Shown in pieces: positions 33,954-45,449 of a DNA stretch of 64,000 nucleotides (position 1 is the first letter of the stretch; each line of letters starts with the position of its first letter). The stretch covers positions 2,232,001 through 2,296,000 of the forward strand of contig JAVHJL010000007.1 of NCBI GenBank assembly GCA_036971715.1. The letters are read 5' to 3'. Made by a program: the position numbers and the translations under genes. Source of the stretch: Arthrobotrys musiformis. Taxonomy: Eukaryota > Ascomycota > Orbiliomycetes > Orbiliales > Orbiliaceae. The notes beneath the pieces are model-generated. The model had not been told where the DNA came from. It was given only the letters and a program-made list of their open reading frames with translations, and made no database searches.

Positions 33954-36075
33954 CTACTCAACCATAGCATCCCCAGCAACGTCAGCCCCTTTCCTCCTAG
34001 CCCACTCCACCAAAATCCCCACGTCTTCCGTAACCTCCACCACTCTCTTGACACCGTCCACCTCGGCCATAGCCACCCCTCCGTTTACAGCCAATATCTG
34101 AAGTTCTGCATTATTGAGTATACTAATCTCAATCTGGCTGATGCTCTCGTTGTCATAAGGGAATATCAACGAGTAACCCAGCGGGAGGGTATTCATCGAT
34201 ACATCAACCGGTACCGCTAATTTAGCGGGGACGGAGTCGGAAAGGAAGTCGTCGATATCAATCGCCTGTGGCGCTGATGGTTGAGAAGATAGTGAAGACG
34301 GTAGCGGTGGTGTTGTGTCCTCTGGGAAAGCACTGTGGAATATTGTGCTAAAGCAAGCGTACTTTCGTAGGATCTGTTTACCATAATCATTAGTATCTGC
34401 GGTACTTCGAAGAACAAAGGGTAATAGAATTAAAAAAGAAAAAAAACTAACCTGGAAAATAACCCCCAATTGTCTGGGATGCGAAAATGGAATTTCCTCT
34501 AGCACCCGTCCGTACGCCGGCCTTAGTGTATTCAAGTTGTAAGAATGCTCTGCACCTTCCTCTTCCTTGCCTGTGTAAACTCTTCTTCGATTCACCAACG
34601 GCTCTTTGCTCCCCTTGATTTTGGGACATAACTCTCCCTCCAACGGTCCAGGCATAACTTGTGACATCGTTGATGCCCCAGCTGCATTCAGAACCTCGAT
34701 TTCATCCTGCAAACTAATGACAACGGGAGGATCCAACTTTGCAATGAAGCGGGTATTATTCAACCGGGCCAAAACCTCAGGTTTTGTAGCTGGTTCATAG
34801 TTGTTCAGCGGCGGTTCAATCCAGTCGATCTCATGAGTATCGGTACCGAAGAGACCATCCGATCTATATCCCCACACATTAGCCCCATCTCCCACTACCA
34901 CCATCAGGTCAAAAGGAAGCCCTACCCCTTCAAAACATTGTCCGACACCCAATCTTCCGAATTCCTAACCGGTGTAATATACCCCTCATTCGGCAACTCA
35001 TCAACATCAATAACCACCCTCCAAAACTTCCCAGTCTCCTCTCCATCCTCCTTCCCCTTCCCCTTCCCTTCCTCCTTCCCACTAATAAACCTCCTCTCCT
35101 TCCAATAATCAATACAAAACCCTACCTTCCCTCTCAAATGCATCCCCGGCCTCCCCATACCTTTACACATAGCCTCAACCTCCCCACCAAAACTAACCAC
35201 CTCTTTCTCCCAAATCTTCATCATGGAAACATACAATCCCGTCACCGCACTAAAGCAGTTCAGGGAAGGAAGATGACTGAGCCGGTCCGATCTCGCAAAC
35301 CGCTCGAGATTATCGGCGAATTGTGCGAGAGAGGAGGTTATACCGTAACTCGAAGTCGAACCATTCGTTCCAGATGCCGATGATGGGGAGGATATAAGCG
35401 TATTCTCGAGAATCTTAGCCGCTCGATCTGAGAATTCCGCCGTGGGACCCGAAGTTTCCGCAAAGGAGAGCGTAACGCGCGATACGGCTGCGTCTTTGAA
35501 GTCCACATCTACCACTACTATAATACCAGATATTATCAACGTGTGAACCCCTTTCACAAGTGTAGTACTATCAGTGTGATATTGCATTCTACCCCCCAGA
35601 AAACCCCATTAGCCAGACTTCCTCGTCCCTCTCACCACCTCCAAAAACCCCATAACCAAAAAACAGAAGAATGGTAAAATTCTCACCCAGCTCTCCTCGC
35701 AACCCTCTTAATCCCTTCCTCGGATATCTTCCCAGGCCTACTTTTCAAAACCTTAAGCACCTTCTTAAGTTTACTCCGTTCCTTATCCTCCCCTCCCCCA
35801 ACAACACCACCCCCACCCCCATCAGCGCCTAACAGCGAGTTCAGCGACGTTAAATACTTGTTCCCCGTCGTAGAACTCGCAGGAGACCCAAACTGCAACC
35901 CACTACTCGACAACGACGGTGCGAGCGCAGAGCTATGCGGTGACTTCTTAAGATTCGGATGAGGCGATGAACCAGCGAGAGCCTGCGAGACCGCCGGGGA
36001 GAACGGGAACGTAGGAAGATTTCCGGGCGTCATGCCGCCGTGAGGAGGTGCAGCCATTGGCGTGTGTGTATTCAT
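33954..36075 (-). CDS. MED1: Mediator complex subunit 1
   Basis: Subunit of the Mediator middle module, which bridges transcription factors and RNA polymerase II; nuclear. Four exons in phase (36075-35687, 35588-34926, 34863-34452, 34373-33954) give 627 residues. The first exon is a Pro/Ser-rich disordered leader ending in ISEEGIKRVARRAG, the typical entry into the fungal Med1 domain. Family features follow: VVVDVDFKDAAVSRVTLSF, the LAQFADNLERFARSD helix, PNEGYITPVRNSEDWVSD and IAKLDPPVVISL. A Lys/Glu/Gly-rich spacer lies near residue 335. The remaining C-terminal part is weakly conserved. The assignment rests on the order of these motifs rather than a catalytic site. The second intron has a GCTAAT branch-like site. 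Confidence 0.78.
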
Positions 36076-37175
36076 CGTTCGGGCGATGGTAGAGGTTCAA
36101 GCCGTGGAAAGGCACGCGGTGTTGGCCGTACGTCAAAAGGATACGCGACGTAGAGTGTCGAAAGTATCCAGTGCCTATAAACCCATAAATATGACGTATA
36201 GATTTCCCAGGTTGTTTGCGCGGGGATACGTCGCGTGGAGTGAAATGGAGATTGAGTGGAGGTGGTGATGTCGAAGGTATGGTTTGATGGTGGTGGTGGA
36301 GCTGGCTATTGGAGCACCAAACCGAGTTCCGAAGCACGAAAGCTTGGTTCCTGCATCCCAGCAAGGGTCCCCCACAGCCGGCCACCACATCAAGCTACAC
36401 TATTAATTCACACGACCAAGCTATAAATATAATTGTTCTTAAGGAGGCACCGTGAACGACGACAGCTTCAATTGAGTAAGAATATATAACAGAACGGCAA
36501 GCGGTACTTATTCAGAGAGCAAATTATCTGAATCGTACCAGTTTAGCATCTATATCCATGGTGGTAGGTATCATCCCAGCAGTCTGATTCTCGCACAGGC
36601 CGCCAAAAAGGACTTCGAATAATAAAAAGGAGAGGGAGAGACAGAAAGACAAAAAAGGAGCAGTGCATGCGTATGGTAACTTTGGTTCGAAAAATGTAGA
36701 ACCATCAATCAATCTATCACTATTGCCGCCCTGTAAATAGTGTGTGTTTGTGTTCACTCCAGACATATCCCAGTCGCCGGATTCCTGAGTTTTGATATGC
36801 AGGCCATTCCTCGGCCAGAATAAACCCTCCCTCTACCCTGTAAAACACTCAAGATCCCCTCTTTCCCCAAAAATAAACAAAGAGAGGCCATTTCAGCTGG
36901 GGCGACAAACAAAAGAAGGGAGAGGGGGGTAAGGGGTAAAGCAACGAAAAGCTGTACAGTACGCCGATATTTTGGACAGAGACAAAAAGGAAAAAACCAA
37001 TATGACAATAATCAATAGACAGCAAAACAGAATGCCAGGCTTCCCAATGACCAGCGGCTCTAGTTTGCTGATGATATATAGAAACCTCGACAAGATGCTC
37101 TTCTAAACCAAACGTGCGGAAAGCAGAAAAACGACCCAGAAAATGCGTGTTTTAAAAAATTATAAAGGAAGTCGG
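36076..37175. other. Intergenic: MED1 promoter and ORM1 3' region
   Basis: 1.1 kb between two minus-strand genes. No coding or RNA gene is supported. AT-rich sequence near 36420-36500 may be part of the MED1 promoter. Confidence 0.5.
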
Positions 37176-38166
37176 TTAGGACGGTTCTTCGCCGTCGACC
37201 TCTTCGATCGTTTGGCTCCATGGCATAACGACTCGCATTCGATGGAACTGGCCAAGGCTCAGGGTTAGCTTGGTTCATGATAGCGGATTAAAGATACGGG
37301 TGTCTGAGATCTAAGACATACGCTTGGAAGCTTCGGTATAATAACACTCATCAATGCCATACAGTTGACGACAAAGAATGTTAAATCGTAATGCGTATAG
37401 TGTGTGGAGAGGAGGAACAGTAATATTGGCATCGATGTCAAAAATTTCTTCGAGGGTGTGTACTGGTCGCCATTGTCCATTTGCTCCCACATGTTGAGGT
37501 TGTCGTATGCACCAGAGTTGAATTCAAACGGGATACCTTGGACATAATGAAACATAAGATAGGTAGCCTGTGATGCTCGGTGTCAGTGTCAGTGTCAGTA
37601 TCAGTCTTTGGAGGTGCCATCGCCTGAATAATCATCAGAAAGAGGTTCTACATACAACCATGTAGGTGATATTGGTTAAAGTCCAGCTCGTTTCCTGAGA
37701 AACCCCGGGTATTGTGTCATAGAATATCTTCAAACCAGCAATACATACTGGATGAATTAGCCAGGCACCTATTTTCCGTTCGCTGTTAGTTACTTTCCGA
37801 CTTTGCCTTAATACCATGCTCTGACATGCTCCGGAGTGGATCACTTCGGAAAGCCTGGAATTCTCCCCGGTCCTCCTTCTTGGAAAGCGGATAGACCCAT
37901 ACTCCGGTTCCTTCTTTTTCCGGCATTCCCGTTGTCTCCGGCAGCAAAATTTCAAAAGACTGACCTTTATTATTGACCCAGTTGGCATTCAGATTCGGCA
38001 ACGCGACCTGATCCGAAAGCTGCTCGATGGTCTCTGGTGGCTCGACATAGATGATACTGCTAGATCGTCTCCGTCGGCCTTTAGATACGGAGCCTGAGTG
38101 CAGTCTTGAAGGACCACCGTCGGGCATATTCGTCGGTGAGAGAAGGGTGGCAGTTTTGGAAGCCAC
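37176..38166 (-). CDS. ORM1: ORMDL family sphingolipid regulator
   Basis: Endoplasmic-reticulum membrane protein that restrains serine palmitoyltransferase and so sets sphingolipid synthesis. Four exons in phase (38166-37965, 37768-37656, 37567-37322, 37247-37176) give 210 residues. Conserved ORMDL core: NANWVNNKGAWLIHPVCI, WTLTNITYM, FHYVQGIPFE, WEQMDNGDQYTPSKKFL and HYTHYDLTFFVVN, with membrane segments between them. The N-terminal extension carries GRRRRSSSIIYVEP (about residues 30-43), matching the cluster phosphorylated by Ypk-type kinases in yeast Orm1/Orm2, so release by phosphorylation is likely conserved. The second intron contains a tandem array of CTGAC units before its acceptor. 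Confidence 0.93.
37581..37606 (-). repeat. Tandem CTGAC units in ORM1 intron 2
   Basis: On the coding strand the intron ends with CTGATACTGACACTGACACTGAC, then CACCGAGCATCACAG. Each CTGA[C/T] matches the fungal branch-point consensus, with the candidate adenosines about 16, 22, 28 and 34 bases from the acceptor. Confidence 0.7.
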
Positions 38167-40110
38167 GGTTGCGGATTTCAGGAAGGTGAGAAGACGACGA
38201 CGTGTATCGGCTTTTTGGCAGTCGCGAAACCGGGAAGGAGGGTTCGCGAGGTACCGAGATTGACGGAAGGGTGGATTATGGAAATTTCCGAGGGGAAAAC
38301 AAGCGTGTGGGAGAGTTCGGGCGAGAGATATGGCGTGTCTTGGTGGATATGTAGATAGACTGGCTGGGTGATCTCAGACTGGCTGACTGACTGACCGAAG
38401 ACCTGGTGTTTTAAATGATAGACGACAGCTCGAGCAAACAGAATGGTGAGAATAGGAGACGATGCTAACGGTCGGTCGGCGAGAGGTGGCAGCGGTGGCG
38501 GATATTTTGGGGAGAGTGGTTTGGGAGAGAAGAAGGAGGAGGAAGAGGAGAAGGAGGAAGTGAAGTGGAAGTGAAGTGGAAGTGGCAGAAGAGGAAGTAG
38601 AAGTAGAAGCAGAAGCAGAAAGGGAGCTGAGGGCCAGGAGATGAAGTGACGCAAGTTGGAAATGAGACAGCGTTCTTTGTATGGGGTTACTGGCACGACC
38701 ACCACAACCACCAACCTCAACCACTATTATTATATTAGGTACTTAAGTAAGTATATTACCACGACCTCGAAATAGCATCAGTTAGATTATTATATTGGCA
38801 TCTCCAACTACCTTGCAAGCCAACTATTATGAGCAGGAAGCAGTTAAAAATAAGATCGAGTAGGTCCTTCCATCTCTTCAACAGAGAATATCAAAAGAAT
38901 TAACAGGAAATGACAGCGTTCACTTTTACTTCCACTTCCCTCAGGACTGTGGACCGGATGAAACAAAAGCTTAGCCTCCCCCCCCCCCAAAGCAAGCAAT
39001 GGCAAAGGGCCTTAAGGGTGGACCCCGGCCAGATCTCTTCCCCCCAGACTTTGCATTTCGGGCTGCAGAATCGAACCCATTCGATTCGATGCCCTTTCTC
39101 CGGGGTTGCAGCAGCATCTCATCGTTTAATTTATTCCAGCCTCAGGCCGTGCCAGCGGATTAACCTTTCAGTGGTTTAATTTTGGCCCGCCCATATCTAC
39201 TACATACTAGCTGCACAGTAGGTACATATTTAGGTCAGGAAGCAAGAAGTATCTGTGTATGCACTGCACACACATAGATGCATTTGCGTCCCGTCGACAA
39301 CGGAATCCCCCCCCGTTCGGCGGCTGACCGGCACCGTGACATCGATTACGACTACCTTTGACACTTTTGGCCAGGGTCCTCCGCCGCTAGCTGATTCCAC
39401 CTCCAAGTCCGGTCCCTTGACTGGTAATTGCAACCTAGCGACGGCACACCGGCCGGCGCGACTACGAAAGATAGAAGGGGAGAAAAACCACATCAGGCCT
39501 GCTGCCTATAATACGGGCATGTATTTGTCGATGGCAGGATCATGATCATGCCAGTATCAAAGTGTCCGGTGTCCGGAGGAGAATCATTTCTATCAGATCA
39601 GCACAGCCGCAGCCGCTCGCCTGATGAGACCATAATTCCTCATTTCTTTTAGTTCGGTTTTTATTCAGCACTTTAAATTGACCCGACCAACTTTGTCCAA
39701 CGCAGATAATGCAACATATGCATATCTGCAGCTTTGGCGATATAATATTCTTCATATGAATTCATGATATCATGTTGAATGAGTGGATTTTCTATTTTTA
39801 CACGTTCACGCACACAGTAGTTTTCTTTATTATACATTATATATGCATTCCATCCTTTTCAGCCGTCGATTCCATATAGTATATCCGGCTGTTCCAGACC
39901 GGGAATACTTCAAACCCACGATTCATTTCTTCTCGCCTGGTGCTTTGAGGTGCATCCCAGGCCCGGTATCTGCGACACCAGGCAATCGGTAAATCTCATG
40001 TTGGCTCTTCATTGGCGCCAATACGTCAAGTCTCTTGCAGTTAACTCGGACTTAACACATTCATCAGTGACATTCTCCAGTTAATATACCACAGCCAGGA
40101 GATTTGAAAT
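38167..40110. other. Intergenic: ORM1 upstream region
   Basis: 1.9 kb upstream of ORM1. A purine-rich repeat lies at 38525-38625. A stop-free minus-strand frame (38178-38720) ends 12 bp before the ORM1 start but consists largely of low-complexity translation (Leu/Ser/Pro). A run of ten C at about 38980-38990 is present. No other gene is supported. Confidence 0.45.
38525..38625. repeat. Purine-rich GAA/GGA microsatellite
   Basis: About 100 bp of AGAAGGAGGAGGAAG-type sequence passing into repeated GTGAAGTGGAA and AGAAGTAGAAGC units. It lies about 360-460 bp upstream of the ORM1 start and would be pyrimidine-rich in the ORM1 transcript direction. Confidence 0.75.
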
Positions 40111-41466
40111 TTACTCACCAACAAGAGTAGCCCCGACAACTCTACCATGATCAGACTTGAACGGATATGTTACACACTGGTTCCCAAAGGTTTGGCTCGG
40201 CTTCGAAGTATCGCACATTGGTGAAGTAGCTCCGTTTGGCCCAACTAAAGTCGTGCTACGCCATTTGGTCATGGACCCACAGCTTTCCACCATCTTCGGG
40301 ATAAGCGTCCAATACCCACACCAGGGCCCCATATGGGGATAATCTGGATCGTACGTTTGGTCCAACGAGTGAGTATACGACTTTTCGAGTGAGATACCAA
40401 GTCCACCGTTGAACAAGCCAAGGGGATCCGCCAACCCGAGGTTGAGACCATACGACACACCCCAGGTTATCGATGAACCCGCGGTTAAGCTCACAATTGG
40501 CGCCCCGGGGCCTCTGAGGATATCTTCCGCGCCATAAGGCCTCTCCATGCCGTAGAAATATCGACGGCGGACCTCGCACCAAGCAGCGCAGTCACGGTTG
40601 TTATTCCTGTATTTGAAGTCACAAGTGCCGTCATGGTTTAGGGGTCTTCTGTTACATCCCCAGACCGATTGACCTTTCGATCCGTTTTCCCACGAGGTGA
40701 GCGTCTTGTCGCAAGGATCTGGCCCGGTAGCACGGCTTTCAAGCTCGTTCGTCGAATTCTCAGAGCGCTTATGCATCAATAGAATATCATTCACCAGGGC
40801 TTCAACCTCGGCATGCGACTTGGGAGATCCATCAAGAGTGATGCTAAGGACTCCATTTTCAAGTTTAGAATCCGCAACAGCAGCGCGTTTAGCTTTGGGA
40901 ACTTCACCCGTGGGGATGTCTTCATCAGCGGTCTCAGGATCCGCATCCTCTGCCCCACCAATGCCGTAGATATAGGCCGACAGATCATTATAGACCTGAC
41001 CTCCAGAAAAGTGGTCGGCGCCACAGTCCCTCCTGAGGTTTTCCAGAGCAAGGAAGACCTCTTTCTGAGAAACAAGCTTGTCTTCGGGTGTATAGTTGCA
41101 CACTTGTGCGCACGTATAACCCGTGATATGGTGGATACATGTGCCGGCTTCGATATTGAAACCCTCTTTGGGGACCCTGCCGTAGGCTAAATTATCGACT
41201 GCCTTTCCAGCCTCGAGGTTCCGAAGTCTATAAGAGAAACAATCTAGTTCAGTAACCACTCGATCGCGTGACAATCATGATGCATGCATAGATGCGGTTC
41301 ATACTTACCCTCGACTAGGGAGACACCTAATTGGCTTTCTGACAAGACAAACGTCGTCGGCGGAACCAAGCCCACGAGCAGCATTCACACTATTAGCAGG
41401 TGCCGCAGTGGAGGTCCCCAAGATAGCCAAGACGAAGGCAAGAGAATTTAGAGGAGACGAAAACAT
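40111..41466 (-). CDS. Secreted cysteine-rich protein, unknown function
   Basis: I do not recognise the family. Two exons in phase (41466-41309, 41227-40111) give 424 residues. A signal peptide is clear (MFSSPLNSLAFVLAILGTST, cleavage probably after AA). An N-terminal cysteine region (TCIHHITGYTCAQVCNYTPE) is followed by an acidic spacer with two dibasic sites, PKAKR and LMHKR, that a Kex2-type protease could cut. The C-terminal 190 residues hold about ten cysteines (WGCNRR, GTCDFKYRNNNRDCAAWCEV, WCGYWTL, ESCGS, PMCDTS, NQCVTYP) and a Gly-rich hydrophobic centre. The stop codon overlaps a perfect GTGAGT donor, so splicing to a further exon is possible. A pro-protein releasing a disulfide-rich extracellular domain is an inference. 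Confidence 0.7.
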
Positions 41467-43441
41467 GGTAGTGCGTATCCTTGATAACTGAACCCGAGGG
41501 AAAGGATAAATTAAATACAATAGCAGCCAGCCGGGTCTTCGAGTCACCTCAATCTCGCAGGTAAAGATGAAGAATCAAATACTCATAGATATATCTCTCC
41601 TTGAACGGCGATATCCTCTCCAATATATGTTCATCCTTTCTCCACGCAAAACCTCAGGCATTGCAAATCTACATCTTCAATCCGGCAAACTACTTCGGCC
41701 ACCTCGCAATTCTCCCGATGAAATCACTATCAGATGCCATGATAACCCCAATCTGCCATATATCCGTGCCCCTAGCTATTAAACCCCTAGTGAAATTCTA
41801 GATGGAAGCAATATTTCCGTCGGACCAATACATCCCCAACAAATTTAAATCGGATATTCACCCAATACCGTATTACCCCGGGATGCTGGGAGAGAAAAAA
41901 AAAAACCAAAGATCTGGTCCGGAGACCCCAGAGTCGACACCATCTAAAGAACCTCGCGCAATCACATCAGGTAAATTTATAAGGTTCGTTCAACCCAGGG
42001 TCGGTGTAGCGCCAGCGTTTGTTATCCAGTGTCTAGGTACGAGACCAGGTGTAGTTAATAATCGTCCTAGAGTTAAAGGAGAAGAGTTTTTTGATAGATC
42101 CCTGAGGTATAGTTATCTGATCCACTGAGGTTCAATATCTCGCGGATCTCTAGCTTTTAGCCTATTCCTCGAGCTATGCTGATGGAGTCGGGCGGATATT
42201 GGATAGGTGTATATCCAAACCTCTAGAGTTCAAAACTAACCCTCTTGAGAGTCGCTTTATGGATTGTAGAACCCCTTGGTCCGAATCGTAAATCATCATG
42301 AATCACATGTATGTGAGTATCGAATCTATATATCCTTGACATGTGCATAGATTTCGGGGAGTGAAACTGAGAGACTTGGTCCCTTATGACCTTTTGTAAG
42401 CCTCATTTAGTCTAGGGGTCACACCCTACGTGCAAAGCCTCATTGCATTCTGGTATTTTCTAGATTAATTCTAGCCGCATGTGTAACGTAGGCAAAGTAT
42501 AGTCTCACTACCGACTGGATTCGAAGCTACACTACCAAACGCCGGCAGTATACACATATGCACTCAAGCATATCACCCTCATAACGCTATCAAAAACTAA
42601 CCATCTTCTATACCCAACCGCCGTGGCCTTGTTGGATTTTCTACACAACCAGGGGGCCTGCAAGGTATTTTCAAGCTAGCATCCCACTATTCAAATCGGG
42701 TATCTCAAAAGAACTAACGCTCTAGCTGTTAAAGTTTTTTTCTCTTCATGAATTCATGCGCGGATACTTTTTTCCCTTCTACTTAGCGCCGGAGCGTCCG
42801 AGGTTATCCTTGCGTGGTATACACGTGCCTTAGCTTGTGCTCTTGGATAGAATTTACATGACAATTGGAGCGTCGCATGATTGAAATGTCGGAAACTTTG
42901 GGATTAGAGGCTGCAAAGTGGTCTCGTAACCCATAATCTTTTATGATGGGTACTAGTACTAGTATACTTCGTACTATCGGTCTTGATTCGATGATACCTT
43001 TTGAAATTCCCTTGAGAGGATGCAACTCAAGACGATATTTTTTGTGGGGAGAGCTAGAGGCTAGCAAAGCTAAGCAACTACTATCTCGATCTCTATAATA
43101 TTTTCTATATACCAAGGTGTATCCATAGCTATGTAGTTAACGTAGCTAGTTGATTTGTTATAGCTAGGGTTGGCTAATTAGCCGTACAATAACTATACTT
43201 AATATCTGATAGATCATGAAATATATGACGCGCTGCTAAATATATTTTAACTTGGATCGCCTCTTTGACGAATCTCAAATTAAATGCAAGTACGTAGAGA
43301 TAGGTTACTTGGACCTACATCAAAGTGTTTCTGAGTAATCCTGAACCAATCCTCTAGGGTAGTACAAACTTGCTTTGATGCATCAATGTATACCTAGTAT
43401 GATCACAAATCCGACCGGAGAAATTATTTGGAGTTCTCAAA
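41467..43441. other. Intergenic, 2 kb
   Basis: No supported gene. One copy of the ACGAGACCAG motif occurs at 42039-42048. A/T-rich sequence with repeated TAGCTA and TAGTTA steps lies near 43110-43210. Confidence 0.45.
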
Positions 43442-44029
43442 CTATAGCATAACCAAAGGCAAAATAGTCCCCACAAAAATCATCACAGCAAGTAACCTCC
43501 CCTCCATCGTAACCCCTCCCCCCATACTATTCTTCGGCTGACTAACACACATTGACATCCCAATCTCCAAAGTCCAATTCGCCGGCGGATTCTCAGGCAA
43601 AGTCTGATTCGGCAGCAGCGATCTATCCAAACATTTCGACCACCACTTCATAGGAGTAGCGAATTTCAATTCCACCTCATACTGACCATGGTCTTCCGCA
43701 TAGTCAAATATACATTGATACCCACACCCTTCGACCACATCCAGTCTTCCGTAACAACAGGGCACGAGCGATTGTGCTATTTCGCTGTTGATGAGGGAGT
43801 GGTTGAAGATTGGAGTGTAACATTGTGCTTTGTATTGTGTGTCTAGTGGTTCTGCGGGGAAACATTCGAAGTATTTTGTGGGTTCTGGGGTTGGATGTAG
43901 TGGGATTGTAGCGGGGATTGAGAATGTAGTTGTGGTTGAGGTGGAGGACGCGGCGGTCATTGTGGGTGTCGCGACATGCATTGTGAGTGTCTCCATGTGG
44001 GCCTCCGGGTGTCTGAAGCCATGGTGCAT
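43442..44029 (-). CDS. Cysteine-rich protein with GPI-like tail, unknown function
   Basis: A 195-residue open frame I do not recognise. A Thr/Ser/Pro-rich N-terminal part is followed by a cysteine-rich core (FECFPAE, AQCYTPIFNHS, LVPCCYGRLDV, GCGYQCIFDYA, SKCLDR, MSMCVSQP) and a hydrophobic C-terminus (LLAVMIFVGTILPLVML) of the kind removed when a GPI anchor is attached. No signal peptide is visible at the first methionine, so a short upstream exon may be missing or the gene may be broken. The cysteine pattern with CC and GCxxxC suggests a secreted, disulfide-bonded protein. Upstream DNA is A/T-rich. Confidence 0.5.
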   Translation of the reverse strand: MHHGFRHPEAHMETLTMHVATPTMTAASSTSTTTTFSIPATIPLHPTPEPTKYFECFPAEPLDTQYKAQCYTPIFNHSLINSEIAQSLVPCCYGRLDVVEGCGYQCIFDYAEDHGQYEVELKFATPMKWWSKCLDRSLLPNQTLPENPPANWTLEIGMSMCVSQPKNSMGGGVTMEGRLLAVMIFVGTILPLVML

Positions 44030-45449
44030 TGTGTCTCGGTATTTATCGAAAAATTGTTACGGTAGACGTCTATATATCTATTAACAATCCAGTATCTCCA
44101 GTAAGACAATTGCACAAGAATATCAATTGCACCTACCTGTGATCAAACCTCTCGTAAAGAACTATAGTTATCAAGCCTCCAAAGGATATAGTATAATAGA
44201 TGATATAGTTGTAGTTCAACAAATCCAGCAAGCTTCGAGATGCAAGATGGGAAGATTCGAATAGTAGGTACGATGATCAGATATCTGAATGCCTTCGCTG
44301 CAGTGCGCAGTGCTGCTAGCCCAAATGGCGCACAAGATACCCCGGGCTCGTCGACTAGGGGCATACAATATCAACCACATCGGACTCTATCCTATATTGA
44401 TTTTCAGGTATCTAGATATCGGCCGAACTAAAAATCCTGGAGCTCGTCCGAGTCCCAGAGTCTGGGGTCCAAAGGTGCATGTAAGGCACAATCTATACAG
44501 CACTAGAAGACCCTGGGTCACCTCTACCCCGGACTAAAGTCATGTCTCGGACATTTACTATGGCCCCTCGTATTCCATAGCTCGGAGAGCGGTCCTCCTT
44601 TTCTTCTCCCAAGGAATAAAAGTTTTCAAGCTTTCCTGGCGAACTTGGTAAAAATTTGGCGAGAGACATGGACATTAGCGACGGAAAGCTTATTCACATA
44701 ACAATCCCTCCCAAGATAAATCCGATCCTGGGAAATCATTGGTATCTGATTAACCCGATATGACGTTTTTTACAAAATTTGGGAAAGGGAATCCGGAGGG
44801 GGTTGAGAAAACTCTTCTAACAGTGGGTCTTTCAAGTTCGGATTTTCATGCCATGGTGTCGGATATTGTTCCTGCATATGTCAGAAAGCTTGTTTCCCAC
44901 AAGCTCGACTGGGCACGTTTAGTTCTCAAGGCTTCAAGACCCTGCATCGAGAATTAGACTAGATAACGCAATAGCTTGGTTCCCCAGGTTCGGAGCCTTA
45001 GTCCACGAATTAGAAGAAGTATCGGACCATTCCGCCAAACACGGGATCTTCAACTAACGTTTTTCCCTTCGAGAAAATTTCTAGAATTCCTGGGGTCGTG
45101 AGGAGTTTTATAGTAGCCGTCGGAAATATATCGGCTCTATTTTGGACATTCAATACGGAGTATCAGATGGGGATTCTGTATTAGATGAGAGGCGGTTTTT
45201 GCTCAAGGAAGGATTTGCATCTCTCATGGATGGACTATGCTCCCTGGAGACGTAGATCGTGAGAGACCAGCATGAAGTAGGCCCGCCGGCTTCATGCCAT
45301 TATTTTTTTTCCCATTTGTACAAATAGTATCAGTACAAAAGATACCTCTAGGGCAGAGGTGAGGGTGCTGGCGCAAGTGAGACAACCTCTAGGGCAAAGA
45401 AAAAAAACGCCTTGCAATTGGTAAAAAGTTCCGCTTCTATCGAATTACA
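44030..45449. other. Intergenic, 1.4 kb
   Basis: No supported gene. A 65-codon plus-strand frame at 44760-44957 has protein-like composition but no motif or splice partner. The sequence just downstream of the glutaredoxin stop (45300-45420) is T- and A-run rich. Confidence 0.45.

Noticed and set aside
39060..39090. TCGAACCC on the + strand as a minus-strand tRNA T loop
   Set aside because: The flanking bases do not pair as a T stem and no cloverleaf fits.
41467..45449. Repeat-induced point mutation scar
   Set aside because: The region is somewhat A/T-rich, but without a second copy for comparison and without strong TA dominance the idea cannot be supported.
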